This document shows positions 1 to 10,055 of a stretch of 13,330 nt of DNA, in pieces. Position 1 is the stretch's first letter. Each line of letters opens with the position of its first letter. The DNA comes from Larix sibirica (lineage: Eukaryota > Streptophyta > Pinopsida > Pinales > Pinaceae): NCBI GenBank assembly GCA_004151065.3, contig NWUY0300006093.1, positions 56,980-70,309 on the forward strand. Direction: 5' to 3'. Position numbers and translations under genes: made by a program. The notes beneath the pieces are model-generated. The model had not been told where the DNA came from, ran no database searches, and worked only from the letters and a program-made list of their open reading frames with translations.

Positions 1-1031
1 TTAATAGATCCGGGTTTAAGATGGATCTATACTAATATAACATAAAATAAATATATTCATAAAAATCAATTAATTTTATAATATATTGCAATGCTATGTA
101 ATAATATACTTATTTATATTCACCCTTTATTCATCATGAGAATCATGAGAATAATTCTATACTTGATTCATTTCACTTTGTTCCCCTTAAAAAAATTATT
201 TTCTTTGTAAAACCATACAAAGAAATACTTAATTACGTGATGGTTACTATACTTTCCATCCTCCTTTTTTTAAGTTGACACGGTGAGACATTGTAATAGT
301 AATTACAATAAGTTATAGCATGTAGAATCATTAGGTTTATGATGTGAATAATAGGATCACTTTGTGATTATCGTAGAAATTTGGCATAAGATCGTGTTTC
401 CACGAGGTTTTATAGTACCATAATCCAATTTGTCACTCGGCAAGTATGTCAATGATTATGCAAGATAACATTACAATCAACGAACATAAAGCATCCTTCA
501 AATTTTTTTTGCAATTTATTTCAATGGCAAACCATTACATTCTTACTTTTGCTTAGTAGTTTATTCTTATACATATGTGTTCATAACCTCCGCCTCTTAA
601 TATTCAATTACAATTTGACTATAGATTATAAACCTCTAATTACTTCACACAGGTACGCGACATAACGATGATGGACTAATTGCTGCATGTGGATTGCATG
701 GAAAATATTTGTTTCAGAAATTGCAAAAGACCACACAGATTCATATCAATCTATGTGCTATATGACTCAAAACTAAGAATTAATAAATTTGTTGTGCTTG
801 AGGCTTGTAGGAAAAGGCATCCATTCTTAATGAATTGTGGACATTTCATTGCTAATAAGAGTTAAGAACATTAAGCTAAAGTGCACCCAAGATGGTATCA
901 ATGGACAAAGTATCTAAATATTTGCGAGTTGAAAGTTATATAAAAGGTAAACAATTTGCGTCCTTCAATATGTGATGACTTGTATCAATCTTGCACCATA
1001 AAAATAGGCAGCCAACCACTTGTATCAAACT
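1..1031. other. AT-rich intergenic DNA, no gene seen
   Basis: This stretch is strongly AT-rich and has frequent stops in all frames. The longest ATG-initiated frame is 61 codons on the + strand (680-865). It shows no recognisable motif or codon pattern, so I treat it as chance. I see no RNA gene, terminal repeats of a transposon or other structure here. Confidence 0.6.
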
Positions 1032-1149
1032 TACAATGTAAAAGGCACCTTTAATGTGTAAGAAAAGGAAATACAACTCTTACGGTGTATTACAATGTAA
1101 AAGGCACCCTTACTGTGCAAGAAAAAGAAATACAACTCTTACGGTGAAG
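1032..1149. repeat. 59 bp tandem direct repeat, two copies
   Basis: Two adjacent copies, 1032-1090 and 1091-1149, share the start TACAATGTAAAAGGCACC and the end AAATACAACTCTTACGGTG. They differ at only a few bases. This is a simple local tandem duplication in non-coding DNA. The period matches the 59 bp sub-repeat of the large array at 6281-9300, but the sequences are unrelated, so the match is probably coincidence. Confidence 0.9.
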
Positions 1150-1226
1150 TAAAAGGAATTGATGTAATTCTAACCCATGAAATTGCAAAAGCCTAGGTTA
1201 GAGGTGAAGCACGCCATTCTTAAGAG

Positions 1227-1274
1227 AATAACCCTTGAAAAGACTCTAATAATAACCCTTGAAAAGACTCTAAT
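1227..1274. repeat. 24 bp perfect tandem duplication
   Basis: The 24-base unit beginning AATAACCCTTGAAAAGACTC occurs twice without a mismatch, at 1227-1250 and 1251-1274. The perfect identity suggests a recent slippage or a duplication with little time to diverge. Confidence 0.92.
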
Positions 1275-4100
1275 ATGTGGATCCAGAAGAAAAAAATAAG
1301 AGGCCAATAGTTTTGAAGAAAAAATGGCTTAATTTATTAGGATGACGAAGAAGCCTTTTTAAAGCATTACAATATTTTCCATATAAGATGAAGAAAATAT
1401 TAAAGAAACCATGCATGTGGCTTGAGAGCTAGAAATATGCATCTACATGAAAACTCATTATAGACAAGTCAAACAAAGACCTTGGAAAAGAAGATGAGGC
1501 TCTGAATGGTTATAAATTTTGTGGGAGATTGATGGTAAGCTAGGTGAATCCTCCTTGGGGAGGATACTTAGGCTATTCGTAATGGAATTTGGCTTGAATG
1601 TTTTCTCCCTCAAGGGTGTAACCTCCTTTGGGAGGTCATCCTTATAGTTATCTACATTAATTATTCCCAATCGAATCTCAAAGAGTCCCATTCTTCTCCT
1701 TAATGTTTAAAAGTGACCTCATATTGTTGGCTATTGAAGAGTGTTGGAGTTGATTGTGGATTAACAAAATGTGATGTGAACTATTGATGGGTATTTTTCG
1801 TAAATATGGAGTGGTTGATGAACATGATGCATTATTCAAGAACATGGTGTCTAACACATTGGTGTGATTGTAACATGAGTTGGGGAGAAGGTGTTAAACA
1901 AGACATAACGTGTAGTTACATCAAATATGGGACGTGGTCGCTAGTATCCCTAAATTGGCTCTATGGAGAGTTGACTGGGTAGGGGAAAGAGATATGACTA
2001 GTGATCTCTAAGGGTATAAATGTATGTTCCATGTGTCAAGGGAAAATTTAGTCAATAAAGGAAAGAGGATTCCTTGATCACGTGTGTAAGGTTAGAGGTA
2101 GGTGTAGGGGAGACATTTGAGAAGGGATGTTATGGCCTCATTACTCTTTAGAATGTTTGACAAAATCAATAGGAAATGGAAGCAACTAAGTGTCTCCACT
2201 AAAGAAAACATGGGGCATTAAAAAAGGAACATAGTGAGAATGAAAGATTGTCCAAAATATAGGGGATTCTCCATAAGTCGAATGAATAATAGAACTTGGA
2301 CTATGGAATGAATAAATGTAGACCTAGTGCACTCTTAGAAAAAAAAAAAGGTTGAGCCTTGACCTCTAAGAAAATGAGAGAAAACCCTATCAAATATGTC
2401 TTGGAAAGAGTGCATTATTTCTAGCTATTTTACTATGTTGGAAGGAGGTGGCAGTTTCCTGGAGGTATCTCTCTATGGTATGTTGGAGGTGATTGGTGTG
2501 TTAGTGTTATGTGTCGAAGTTAAAGAGGATTATAAGAGTGTTAGGTGATCATGTCTTCCCAAGATGAGATCTGAGATGTGGTGTAGTTGAGTTACCTCCC
2601 ATGTACTTAAAACTAGATTTGTGTGTTGGAATAGTTAGAGTAGAATGGTTGTACAAAGAACCCAAGAGTTGTGAACAAGGAGACTACCATCAAGGAAATG
2701 AAGTATGGCGCGCAGTATGAACTTACATGCCAGAGACATTGGGTAGCGATTGTGGTACTGTGTGGAGAGAATTCAGCCATGCCTCAAAAAATGTGTCAGA
2801 AGGATGGATCTTATGCTTGCAATATGGGCTAATCTCCCATCTAGAGAGATTCTTAGTGAGTGTCTACCATCTATTTCTAGTAATACATATGAGTACTAGA
2901 TTGGAATGGCATTCATTTATGTGACAAGAGTAGCACTGGTTTTGGGGGGACCTATGATTGTGACAAGATACAATAGTTGTATATAGAGTGTGTTATTATG
3001 GCCAAATTCATTGTGTAGTTATAGAAAAAAAAGATGTTGCTAGGTGTTGTGGGCCTATTTAAAGTGGTGGGACGAGGGAGAGACTAGTCAGGAGAGGAAC
3101 GTAGAAGATGAGTTGAAACTAGAAGAAAAAGGACTAAGGGAACATAAGGAGGTGGCATGGTGCTATTGTGGGTGGAGGTTTAGGGTAGACATGAAGAACC
3201 AAACATTTATGGATAATGAGTGGTTTCATGATACTAGGATGAGGAAGAGGGGTAGTCACAATAGTGAGTTTATAGGTACACTTTTCTTTGAACATGGTGT
3301 AGGTGTTGTTGTGAGAGTTGTATAAAGATTGGTATTGCTACTGGTATGGGGTGTCAACGATGAGGTCAAAACAATCTAATGAGGAGACATTGCAATTAAC
3401 AACATCTATGAAGGGACCAATGGTGAATGTGATGATATAACATTTGTCAATGAGCAACTAAGGTCTATGCTATTGAACCCATCCAATATTGTAAGGAGAG
3501 GGATGGGGGGTTGTGGGAAGCTGCATATGCCAGACAAAATATCAAGAGACAAGATTCTTATTGGTATCATTATCGAGTATTATGGTGGTTATTTGATCCA
3601 TCACTAGGAACAAATGTCTGAAGACTGAGGTAGGGGAGGAGATAGTTTCAACCTAGGTTACAAAGAAAATATATGGATTAAAAATGCCAGGGTTGGTATG
3701 AGAAATGACTTCATGGGTAGTTGGAAGGAAGGGTTCAATGGGGGTGGCTTTAGTTGTCAGGCAAGAATTATCTATAAATAGTTCAATGGATGCTAGAATA
3801 TGTTTGAAAGTATGATATTTTGTTGCAAAGTGAGTGAGTACGATGGCTTTGAAACCATTCCTCAAAGGAGAAGGAGGGTTGGCTAGAAAACTTATGGTTT
3901 TGGGGGTCAGGAGAAGAGGCTCTAGGATTAGTTGGGGTGCAACAAGGGTGAAGGTTGGTAGGGAATCTAGAGCTTGAAGTGGATGGGAAGTTAGGGTGAT
4001 GTTGAGTCTTTCATTAATCTACTAGGGCATGGTGGAAGTCTTATTCCAAGAAACCACTTTCAAACATGGTTGTTTCTAATTTAAGAAAATCCAATAAACC
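1275..4100. other. Unassigned intergenic DNA with strong G-over-C strand bias
   Basis: I find no gene here. The ATG-initiated frames present are 77 codons (1458-1691, minus), 65 codons (2727-2924, plus), 93 codons (3044-3325, plus) and 70 codons (3653-3865, minus). They share no reading direction and show no family motif. From roughly 1900 to 4000 the + strand is rich in G and poor in C (for example 3121-3180), which is unlike the flanks. An old, heavily mutated retroelement is possible, but no reverse transcriptase, integrase or gag zinc-knuckle motif can be read. Confidence 0.5.
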
Positions 4101-4542
4101 TAAATTAAATTTAACAACCAGTACCTAATTTGGATTTAGAATCTATAATTGAATGCGAAGTGAAGTTAACACCTTGATGCATTGTTGCATGGTCTATCCA
4201 AGTGCTTGGTGAAGTTAAATGGTCTAACCCTAGTGTCTAATGAGGGATTTGGCTTAAAAATAAAACCAATATAGGAGATGAGAGGTGAAAAATGTTGAGG
4301 CAATTGGTAATCTTAAAACCCTAGAAATAGATATGAAAAATACCAAAAATTGTTAGGAATATAGATTTGAGTCTGAGTTTCGCCCAAATTCTAAAACCCA
4401 AATTCTAAAATATAAACACCTATAGATATAATTAATGCTTAAAAGTAAATAAAAAATTAAATAAATAATGTAAAAAATATAGTTTTAACTCGAAAACTTC
4501 CAAACCTTTTAATATAATGAATTTTCAAAATCTATTAACTCA

Positions 4543-4631
4543 AAACGAATATTTTAAATCTTTCTGAATTGATTTAAACGAATATTTTAAATCTTTCTGA
4601 ATTGATTTAAACGAATATTTTAAATCTTTCT
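4543..4631. repeat. 33 bp tandem repeat, about 2.7 copies
   Basis: The units are 4543-4575, 4576-4608 and a partial one at 4609-4631. Each starts AAACGAATATTTTAAATCTT, and the full copies appear identical. It is a minisatellite-like cluster in AT-rich non-coding DNA. Confidence 0.92.
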
Positions 4632-4746
4632 AATCCTTACTGTAAATACCGTCTTTCTCAATTCAATAATGAAACTAAAAATGAATCTAATACTATCATT
4701 AATTAGGATCGGCAATGTATATTCAGTAGTTATAATCTGTAACCAA

Positions 4747-4774
4747 GCCCAAGATCATGGGTTTGTCCTTGGGC
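4747..4774. repeat. Small GC-rich inverted repeat
   Basis: GCCCAAG (4747-4753) pairs with CTTGGGC (4768-4774) across a 14-base loop in otherwise AT-rich DNA. It could form a short hairpin. It lies about 550 bp beyond the bHLH stop codon on the minus strand. No function can be assigned. Confidence 0.5.
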
Positions 4775-5322
4775 CTGTGTCGACTAAGCTTCCGAGGGCT
4801 GCCTATTTCTGCGAGCTTGTGAAATTATAGATTTAAAAGAGAGCGAAGAAAAGGGAAAACGTGAGCTAATGGTTGGTGAATGCTAGGTCCTTTAGAGTGG
4901 AAAAAATTCTTCTGGATTTTGTAAATCTAGTTCTAGAAAATAGCAATTGCCAAATTTTCAAACAGAAACCCAAAAGTAAAATATCATATTCATCACAGAT
5001 GCTGTGTACAGAAAACTAAGGAAAAATGCCAAATTAAATTGACATTCTCTGCTACATGGAACGCAAAATTATATTGACAGTGTATCTGACTGAAGATGCA
5101 TAGAATTCTATAATGGAATTAGAATGTGAAGGAATATGATCAAAGACATATATGATATACAGAGGGCTGTTCAACGAAATAAAACCAGCTAATTTCCTAA
5201 ACATATACACATTATAGTATATAATACCAGCTGCTTGGTGCAAAATGCCTGTCACGTCTTTGCTTGTCCAGCCCGAGATTCGACCTTGCGACATTATACA
5301 CATGGCAAGCAGCATGAACACC

Positions 5323-5838
5323 CTAATTTGTGTACGATCCTGTGAGCGCCTGCATGGCCTGGACCTGCATCTTAAGCGCCACGATGTAGTCCGTGACCTC
5401 TTCTAAGAAAACGGGCGTGTCCAGCCGGAGGCCTCCCGGAATGAGCTCCCTGAGGGTCTGCATACGAGAAGCCACTCCGGACAGCTTCCTGACGGACTTC
5501 TTGCTGGGAAAGGTCCTTTTGCAGGGCCTCCTATTCTTGGCAGCCGCCGATCTGGAAGAATTTGCTCTGGATTTAACTACTGATCGTCGTTGGCAGCGGG
5601 ATTTGTTGGGCCTGAAAAGGTATTTCCTGACGATGGCCCGACTCCACGCGGTTCGACCCCTCGCCGTCATGGCCAGTGACATATCCGCTGCCAGTTTCAC
5701 GGCTCGACTTCGAGCTAAGCCTCTGGTCGTGCGTTCGATTCTCCCATGGCGCAGCAGAGCAGCTAACTGTCTTATGTATTTCCGTTGAAAGCCGGCCTTC
5801 CATGCGGCTTCCTGCTCATCTCCTGAACGCCGTTCCAT
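5323..5838 (-). CDS. Atypical bHLH transcription regulator, IBH1/AIF-like (bHLH147-151 type)
   Basis: A single-exon gene for 171 residues. I chose the start at 5838 because the protein from MERRSGDE onward is compact and family-like; the 66 upstream in-frame codons look like leader. Residues 12-76 match the N-terminal domain of IBH1/AIF proteins, with the hallmark LAMTARGRTAWSRAIV at 55-70. A Lys/Arg/Ser-rich linker follows (77-117). The C-terminal helix-loop-helix runs from about 118 to 165: helix 1 KLSGVASRMQTLRELIPGG, then LEEVTDYIVALKMQVQAMQAL. The basic part lacks the His-Glu-Arg residues needed for E-box contact. Known relatives are nuclear repressors of cell elongation that antagonise brassinosteroid signalling by dimerising with other HLH factors; that role here is inferred. 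The 171-residue length fits the family. The coding part is clearly richer in GC than its surroundings. No frameshift or internal stop is seen. The overlapping + strand frame at 5393-5788 is a shadow. Confidence 0.9.
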   Translation of the reverse strand: MERRSGDEQEAAWKAGFQRKYIRQLAALLRHGRIERTTRGLARSRAVKLAADMSLAMTARGRTAWSRAIVRKYLFRPNKSRCQRRSVVKSRANSSRSAAAKNRRPCKRTFPSKKSVRKLSGVASRMQTLRELIPGGLRLDTPVFLEEVTDYIVALKMQVQAMQALTGSYTN

Positions 5839-6036
5839 AGAATTTGAGCAATATATAAAACCCCAACTACTAAACAAAGGCAATTCTGTCGTCCCTTCAG
5901 AGTGGAAGAGAGGGAGCGAGATACACAGAAATGTGCTCTGCTTTTCCTGGGCCTTAAAGGCAGAGAGTAGATTCGAGGGTTCAGGCAAGGTGGGCAGGCA
6001 AGGCCTTAGACCTCCAATCACGCATGATCGTATCAA
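5839..6036 (-). promoter_or_regulatory. Probable 5' leader of the bHLH gene, with an open in-frame extension
   Basis: Read on the minus strand this region is pyrimidine-rich (about 5905-5925) and ends with TTTATATATTGCTCAAATTC just before the chosen ATG. No stop occurs in frame up to an ATG at 6036, and there is no other ATG in between. A 237-residue form with a 66-residue N-terminal extension is therefore formally possible. The extension has no recognisable domain and does not look like a targeting peptide. The TATA-like stretch (5851-5860) is too close to the ATG to act as its core promoter, so the transcription start remains unplaced. Confidence 0.5.
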
Positions 6037-6553
6037 GCACGTTTTGGCAATATTAATGGCAGGTGAGTTGTACGTTTGAAATTACAAAGAACATTAAATG
6101 TATTGCGACCTTATCCTTCACATGAAAGATGGATCAGACTATAATCGAGTTCAATAAGTGCATGAGCATGTGACTTTTTCCATGCCAACAAGAGATTCCA
6201 ACAATGACTTATGGCGTTTCCCCGCCATGGCCTATCATGAGATATTTATCTAATGACAAGGAGAAGAAACATGCCCGCACGTTCAATGTTGCATTGCTTA
6301 AAACAGGTTTAATGGGTATAATCCATTACATTTAGTTTGCATTGGTGGGGTAGCTGGCATTTGTAGAGGTTAAGTTACTACATGTCACATATTCAAGAGG
6401 GGTTGAGAGTGGGAGCTAAAGGAATTAAAGTGAACCATGGGGCCTTTAAGATGGTCCTCATCTTTGCACAAACTTGGTGACAACACTTTTGGGTGGGCAT
6501 ACCATTCTTCCATTCAACATTGGAGCTCACTCTAGCCTAGGTTATAGACCCAT

Positions 6554-6615
6554 TCTAATCCATCACATTTACAATGGGTATAATCCATCACATGCCCTGT
6601 CCTGTTATAAACACA
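6554..6615. repeat. Roughly 62 bp insertion in monomer 1 built from monomer sequence
   Basis: Other monomers read GTTATAGACCCATCC without interruption. In monomer 1 this phrase is split by about 62 bases that contain AATGGGTATAATCCATCACA and a second AATCCATCACATTTA, both normally found only at the monomer head. The extra piece explains the 550 bp length. It looks like template switching or slippage within the array. Confidence 0.75.
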
Positions 6616-7671
6616 TCCTTCGGGTGTGGGGATTCCTAGTTGTAAAAAACAATATCACATTTAGTTTAACTTAGGTGAACCTTTTAGAAAAGAAGATTAA
6701 TATATGGTTTGGTGAATCATGTAAATTTATTAGAATATAAATTTAGAGAAGAAAATTAATAAATTGTCACGTGAACTCGGTTAGTTTATTAGAATATATA
6801 TTTAGGAAAAGATGAATATCACAATAGCATGTTTAATGTTGCATTGCATAAAACAATTTTAATGGGTATAACTCATCACATTTAGCTTGCAGTGGTAGGG
6901 CAATTGGCATTTGAGGTTAAGTCACCATAGGGCACATGTTCAATAGGGGTTGAGGTTGGGATCCAAGGGAATTAAAGTGATCCATGGGGCCTCTAGGATG
7001 GTCCTCATCTTCGCACAAACTTGGTGACAACATCTTCCGAGTGGGTAGATCGTTCTTCCATTCAATATTGGAGTTGGCTCTAGACTCTAGGTTATAAACC
7101 CATCCTTCCAATGTGGGGATTCCTAGTTGTAAAAGAAAACATCACATTTAGTTTAACTTAGATCAACCTTTTAGAAAAGAAGATTAATATATGGTTAGGT
7201 GAATGATGTAAATTTATTAGAATATATATTTAGAGAAAAGGATTAATAAATGGTTAGGTGAACAAGGTAAGTTTATTAGAATATATATTTAGGAAAATGA
7301 TGAATATCACAACAACCTGTTCAACGTTGCATTGCATAAAATAGGTTTAATGGGTATAATCCATCAAATTTAGCCTGCAATGGTAGGGCAGTTGGCATTT
7401 CTATAGGTTAAGTCACCACATGTCACATGTTCAATAGGGGTTGAGGGTGGGAACCAAGGGAATTAATGTGGCCCATGGGACCTCTAGCGTAGGCGTCATC
7501 TTTGCACAAACGTGGTGACAACATCTTTCGGGTGGCCCTCGGGTGTGCATATTGTTCTTCCATTCAACATTAGGGTTGGCCCTTTCCTAGGTTATAGACC
7601 CATCCTTTGGGTGTGGGGATTCCTAGTTGTAAAAAAAATCCGTCACATTTAGTTTAACTTAGGTGAACCTT

Positions 7672-7821
7672 TTAGACAAGAAGATTAATATATGGTTAGG
7701 TGAATCATGTAAATTTATTAGAATATAAATTTAGAGAAGAAGATTAATAGATGGTTAGGTGAACGCGGTAAGTTTTTTAGAATATATCTTTAGGAAAATA
7801 ATGAATATCATGTAACGGCAT
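7672..7821 (+). repeat. 59 bp sub-repeats inside the monomer (example from monomer 3)
   Basis: TTAGACAAGAAGATTAATA at 7672, TTAGAGAAGAAGATTAATA at 7731 and TTAGGAAAATAATGAATA at 7790 start successive copies spaced exactly 59 bp. The third is truncated after about 32 bases. Each full copy contains GGTTAGGTGAA and TTTATTAGAATATAT or close variants. The same spacing holds in monomer 1 (6684, 6743, 6802), so this is a fixed higher-order feature of the monomer. Confidence 0.88.
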
Positions 7822-9378
7822 GTTCAATGTTGCATTGCATAAAACATGTTTAATGGGTATAATCCATCACGTTTATCCTACAGTGGAAGGTAAGTTGGCA
7901 TTTGTGGAGTTTAAGTCACCATAGGTCACATGGTCAACAAGACTTGAGGGTGGGAGCCAAGGGAATTAAAGTAACCCATGGGGCCTTTAGGATGGTCCTC
8001 ATCTTCGCACAAACTTGGTGACAACATCTTCTGGGTGGGCACTAGGTGGGAAGATTATTCTTCCTTTCAACATTGGAGCTAGCTCCAACCTAGGTTATAT
8101 ATTCATCCTTCAAGTGTGAGGATTCCTAGTTGTAAAAAAAAGAAACACCATCAAATTTAGTTTGGCTTAGATCAACCTTTTAGAAAAGAAGATTAATACA
8201 TGGTTAGGTGAATCATGTAAATTTATTGGAATATATATTTAGAGAAAAATATTAATAAATGGTTAGGTGAACTTGTTAAGTTTATTAGAATATATATTTA
8301 GGAAAATGATATCACAACCGCATGTTCAAAGTTGCATTGCATAAAACATGTTTAATGGGTATTTAATCCATCACATTTAGCCTGCAATGGTAGGGAAGTT
8401 GGTATTTGTGGAGGTTAATTCACCACAGATCACATGTTCAATAGGGGTTAAGGGTGGGAGCAAAGGGAACTAAAGTGACTCATGATCTTTGTACAAACTT
8501 GGTGACAAAATCTTCTAGGTGGGCACTAGGTGGGCACCAGGTGGGCATGTCATTCTTCCTTTCAACATTAGGGATGACTCCGACCTAGTTTATAGGTCCC
8601 CATCTTTCGGGTGTGGAGATTCCTAGTTGTATAAAAAAACATCGTATTTTGTTTAACTTAGGTGATCCTTTTAGAAAAGAAGATTAATATATGATTAGGT
8701 GAATCATGTAAATTTATTATAATATATATGTAGAGAAGAATATTAATAAATTGTTAGGTGAACTCGGTAAGTTTATTAGAATATATATTTAGGAAAATGA
8801 TAAATATCACAACTGCATGTTCAATGTTGCATTACATAAAACATGTTTAATGGGTATAATCCATCACATTTAGCCTGCAATGGTAGGGAAGTTGGCATTT
8901 GTGGAGGTTAAGTCATCATAGGTCACATGTTCAATAGGAGTTGAGGGTGGGAGGCAATGGAATTAAAGTGAACCATGGGGCCTCTAGGATGGTCCTCATC
9001 TCCGAACAAACTTAGTGACAACATATTTTGGGTGGAAGATCATTCTTTCATTCGACATTGGGGTTGGATCTGGCCTAGGTTACAGACCCATCCTTTGGGT
9101 GTGGGGATTCCTAGTTGTAAAAAAATAGAAACCATCACATTTGGTTTAACTTAGGTGAATCTTTTAGAAAATAAGATTAATATATAGTTAGGTGAATCAT
9201 GTAAATTTATTAGAAAATATATGTAGAAAATAAAATTAATAAATGGTTAGGTAAATCAGGCAAGTTTATTATAATATATATTTAGGAATATGATGAATAT
9301 ATGGTTATAAAGTCATGAAAAAAAGAGTTAAAGGTATTAAAGGTTTAAAAACTATTATAGTAATTGATCATTTAGTTA

Positions 9379-9621
9379 TGTTTCAGGCCACATCAAAGGA
9401 ATGACATAATAATAAAACTAATCATTTTTTGTTGTTTAGTTGATTTTAGGAAAACTTTTAACACAATGCTTAGAAGTAACCTTTGGTATACATTAGAAGA
9501 GTTAAATGTTTCTTTTGAATTAAAAATTCTTGCAATAAGGTTGTATGAAAATTATTGCTATCTTCAATGACACTAGAATTTGGTCTAAAGAAATTAAAAT
9601 TGTAATATAGGAGTTAATCAA
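9379..9621 (+). pseudogene. Fragment of LINE-type (non-LTR) reverse transcriptase, broken
   Basis: The frame starting at 9379 reads CFRPHQRNDII, then CCLVDFRKTFNTMLRSNLWY from 9430, then TLEELNVSFELK and AIRLYENY. This matches the conserved (G)FRP and VDFRKAFD-V-R-LW-LEEL-V--ELR---LYE pattern of plant LINE reverse transcriptases. A first frameshift near 9554 leads to IAIFNDTRIWSKEIK, and a second near 9600 to NCNIGVNQ, the normal order leading to the GVKQGCPLSP block. The sequence leaves the family right after that Q. The FADD/YADD catalytic block, endonuclease and RNase H are absent, and the FRP-VDFRK spacing is shorter than usual. It is a dead, 3'-truncated piece about 80 bp after the last array monomer. 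Confidence 0.75.
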
Positions 9622-10055
9622 TTTAATGTGGTCAAACACATTGTTAAAGAGTTATTAAAAATTTTAGATGAAGAATATGGAAATGTATTTTTAGATCTGC
9701 AATGCAATCTAATACATTTGTGAAGAAGGATAACGAGATACATAAGGGTTTATTTTCTTGTGACAAGTTTCCATTACATGTTCATGGAGGTATTGAAGGA
9801 GAGAATGCCATTGTTTCTATAACCATAGTAGGAAGGATAAGTTAATAAATGTTAATGTGGCTAAAATATTGATGTCCTTACAAAGAATATTTAGAACACA
9901 CACATTGCGGGTGAAAATGTTCAAATTTTTAAAGATGTGAAGATTACTAGAAACAAATATATGTTGCATTTAGATTTCGATACTCTAGATATACTTAATA
10001 TGGATATGTTTTGGGATATCCTTGGACGGATTTAGTTGGTACAATTAATATTAAT

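Larger units (their letters stand above)
4101..5322. other. AT-rich region downstream of the bHLH gene, including its probable 3' UTR
   Basis: The first part (4101-4730) is AT-rich and contains the 33 bp repeat cluster. A more GC-balanced patch follows at about 4740-4820. The stretch just below 5322 should hold the 3' untranslated region of the minus-strand bHLH gene. An 89-codon minus-strand frame (5052-5321) begins right after the bHLH stop but has no recognisable domain and is most simply 3' UTR. No clear AATAAA polyadenylation signal is visible on the minus strand, which is common in plants, so the transcript end cannot be placed. Confidence 0.5.
6281..9300 (+). repeat. Tandem array of six monomers of about 480-550 bp
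   Basis: Six head-to-tail monomers start with versions of GTTCAATGTTGCATTGCATA at 6281, 6831, 7319, 7822, 8324 and 8819, giving lengths of 550, 488, 503, 502, 495 and 482. Landmarks recur in order: AATGGGTATAATCCATCACA, then GGCATTTGTGGAGGTTAAGT, then GTGTGGGGATTCCTAGTTGT with a short A-run, then an AT-rich block of 59 bp sub-repeats. Monomers differ by scattered substitutions and small indels, so the array is old. Monomer 5 lacks about 20 bases after the CAT at about 8481. Monomers 4 and 5 carry extra GTGGGCACTAG-like micro-duplications (8035-8050 and 8519-8546). No long frame is conserved across monomers. It is a local satellite-like array about 440 bp upstream of the bHLH start codon. Confidence 0.93.

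Noticed and set aside
3044-3325. 93-codon + strand frame
   Set aside because: No motif, isolated, and in the G-rich skewed stretch where stops are thinned by composition. Not supported as a gene.
3383-3607. 74-codon stop-free + strand stretch containing NNIYEGTNGECDDITFVNEQ
   Set aside because: The texture is somewhat protein-like, but there is no start codon near its beginning, no family I recognise and no continuing frame on either side. A stop-free run of this length is expected by chance in a window of this size.
4316-4324. AAACCCTAG, a telo-box-like motif
   Set aside because: A single occurrence, not next to a gene start on a plausible strand and not part of a telomeric run, so probably chance.
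5052-5321. 89-codon minus-strand frame right after the bHLH stop
   Set aside because: No recognisable domain and AT-rich composition. It fits the 3' UTR of the bHLH transcript better than a second gene.
5645-5660. GGTTCGACCCC resembling a tRNA T-arm (box B)
   Set aside because: It lies inside the bHLH coding region, with no matching A box, acceptor stem or cloverleaf around it.
5393-5788. 131-codon + strand frame
   Set aside because: It lies entirely antisense to the bHLH gene and its open state follows from the GC-rich codons of that gene. It has no domain of its own.
6281-9300. Array considered as a CRISPR array or as protein-coding tandem repeats
   Set aside because: Units of about 500 bp diverge along their whole length with no constant repeat plus unique spacer pattern, and no reading frame stays open across monomers.
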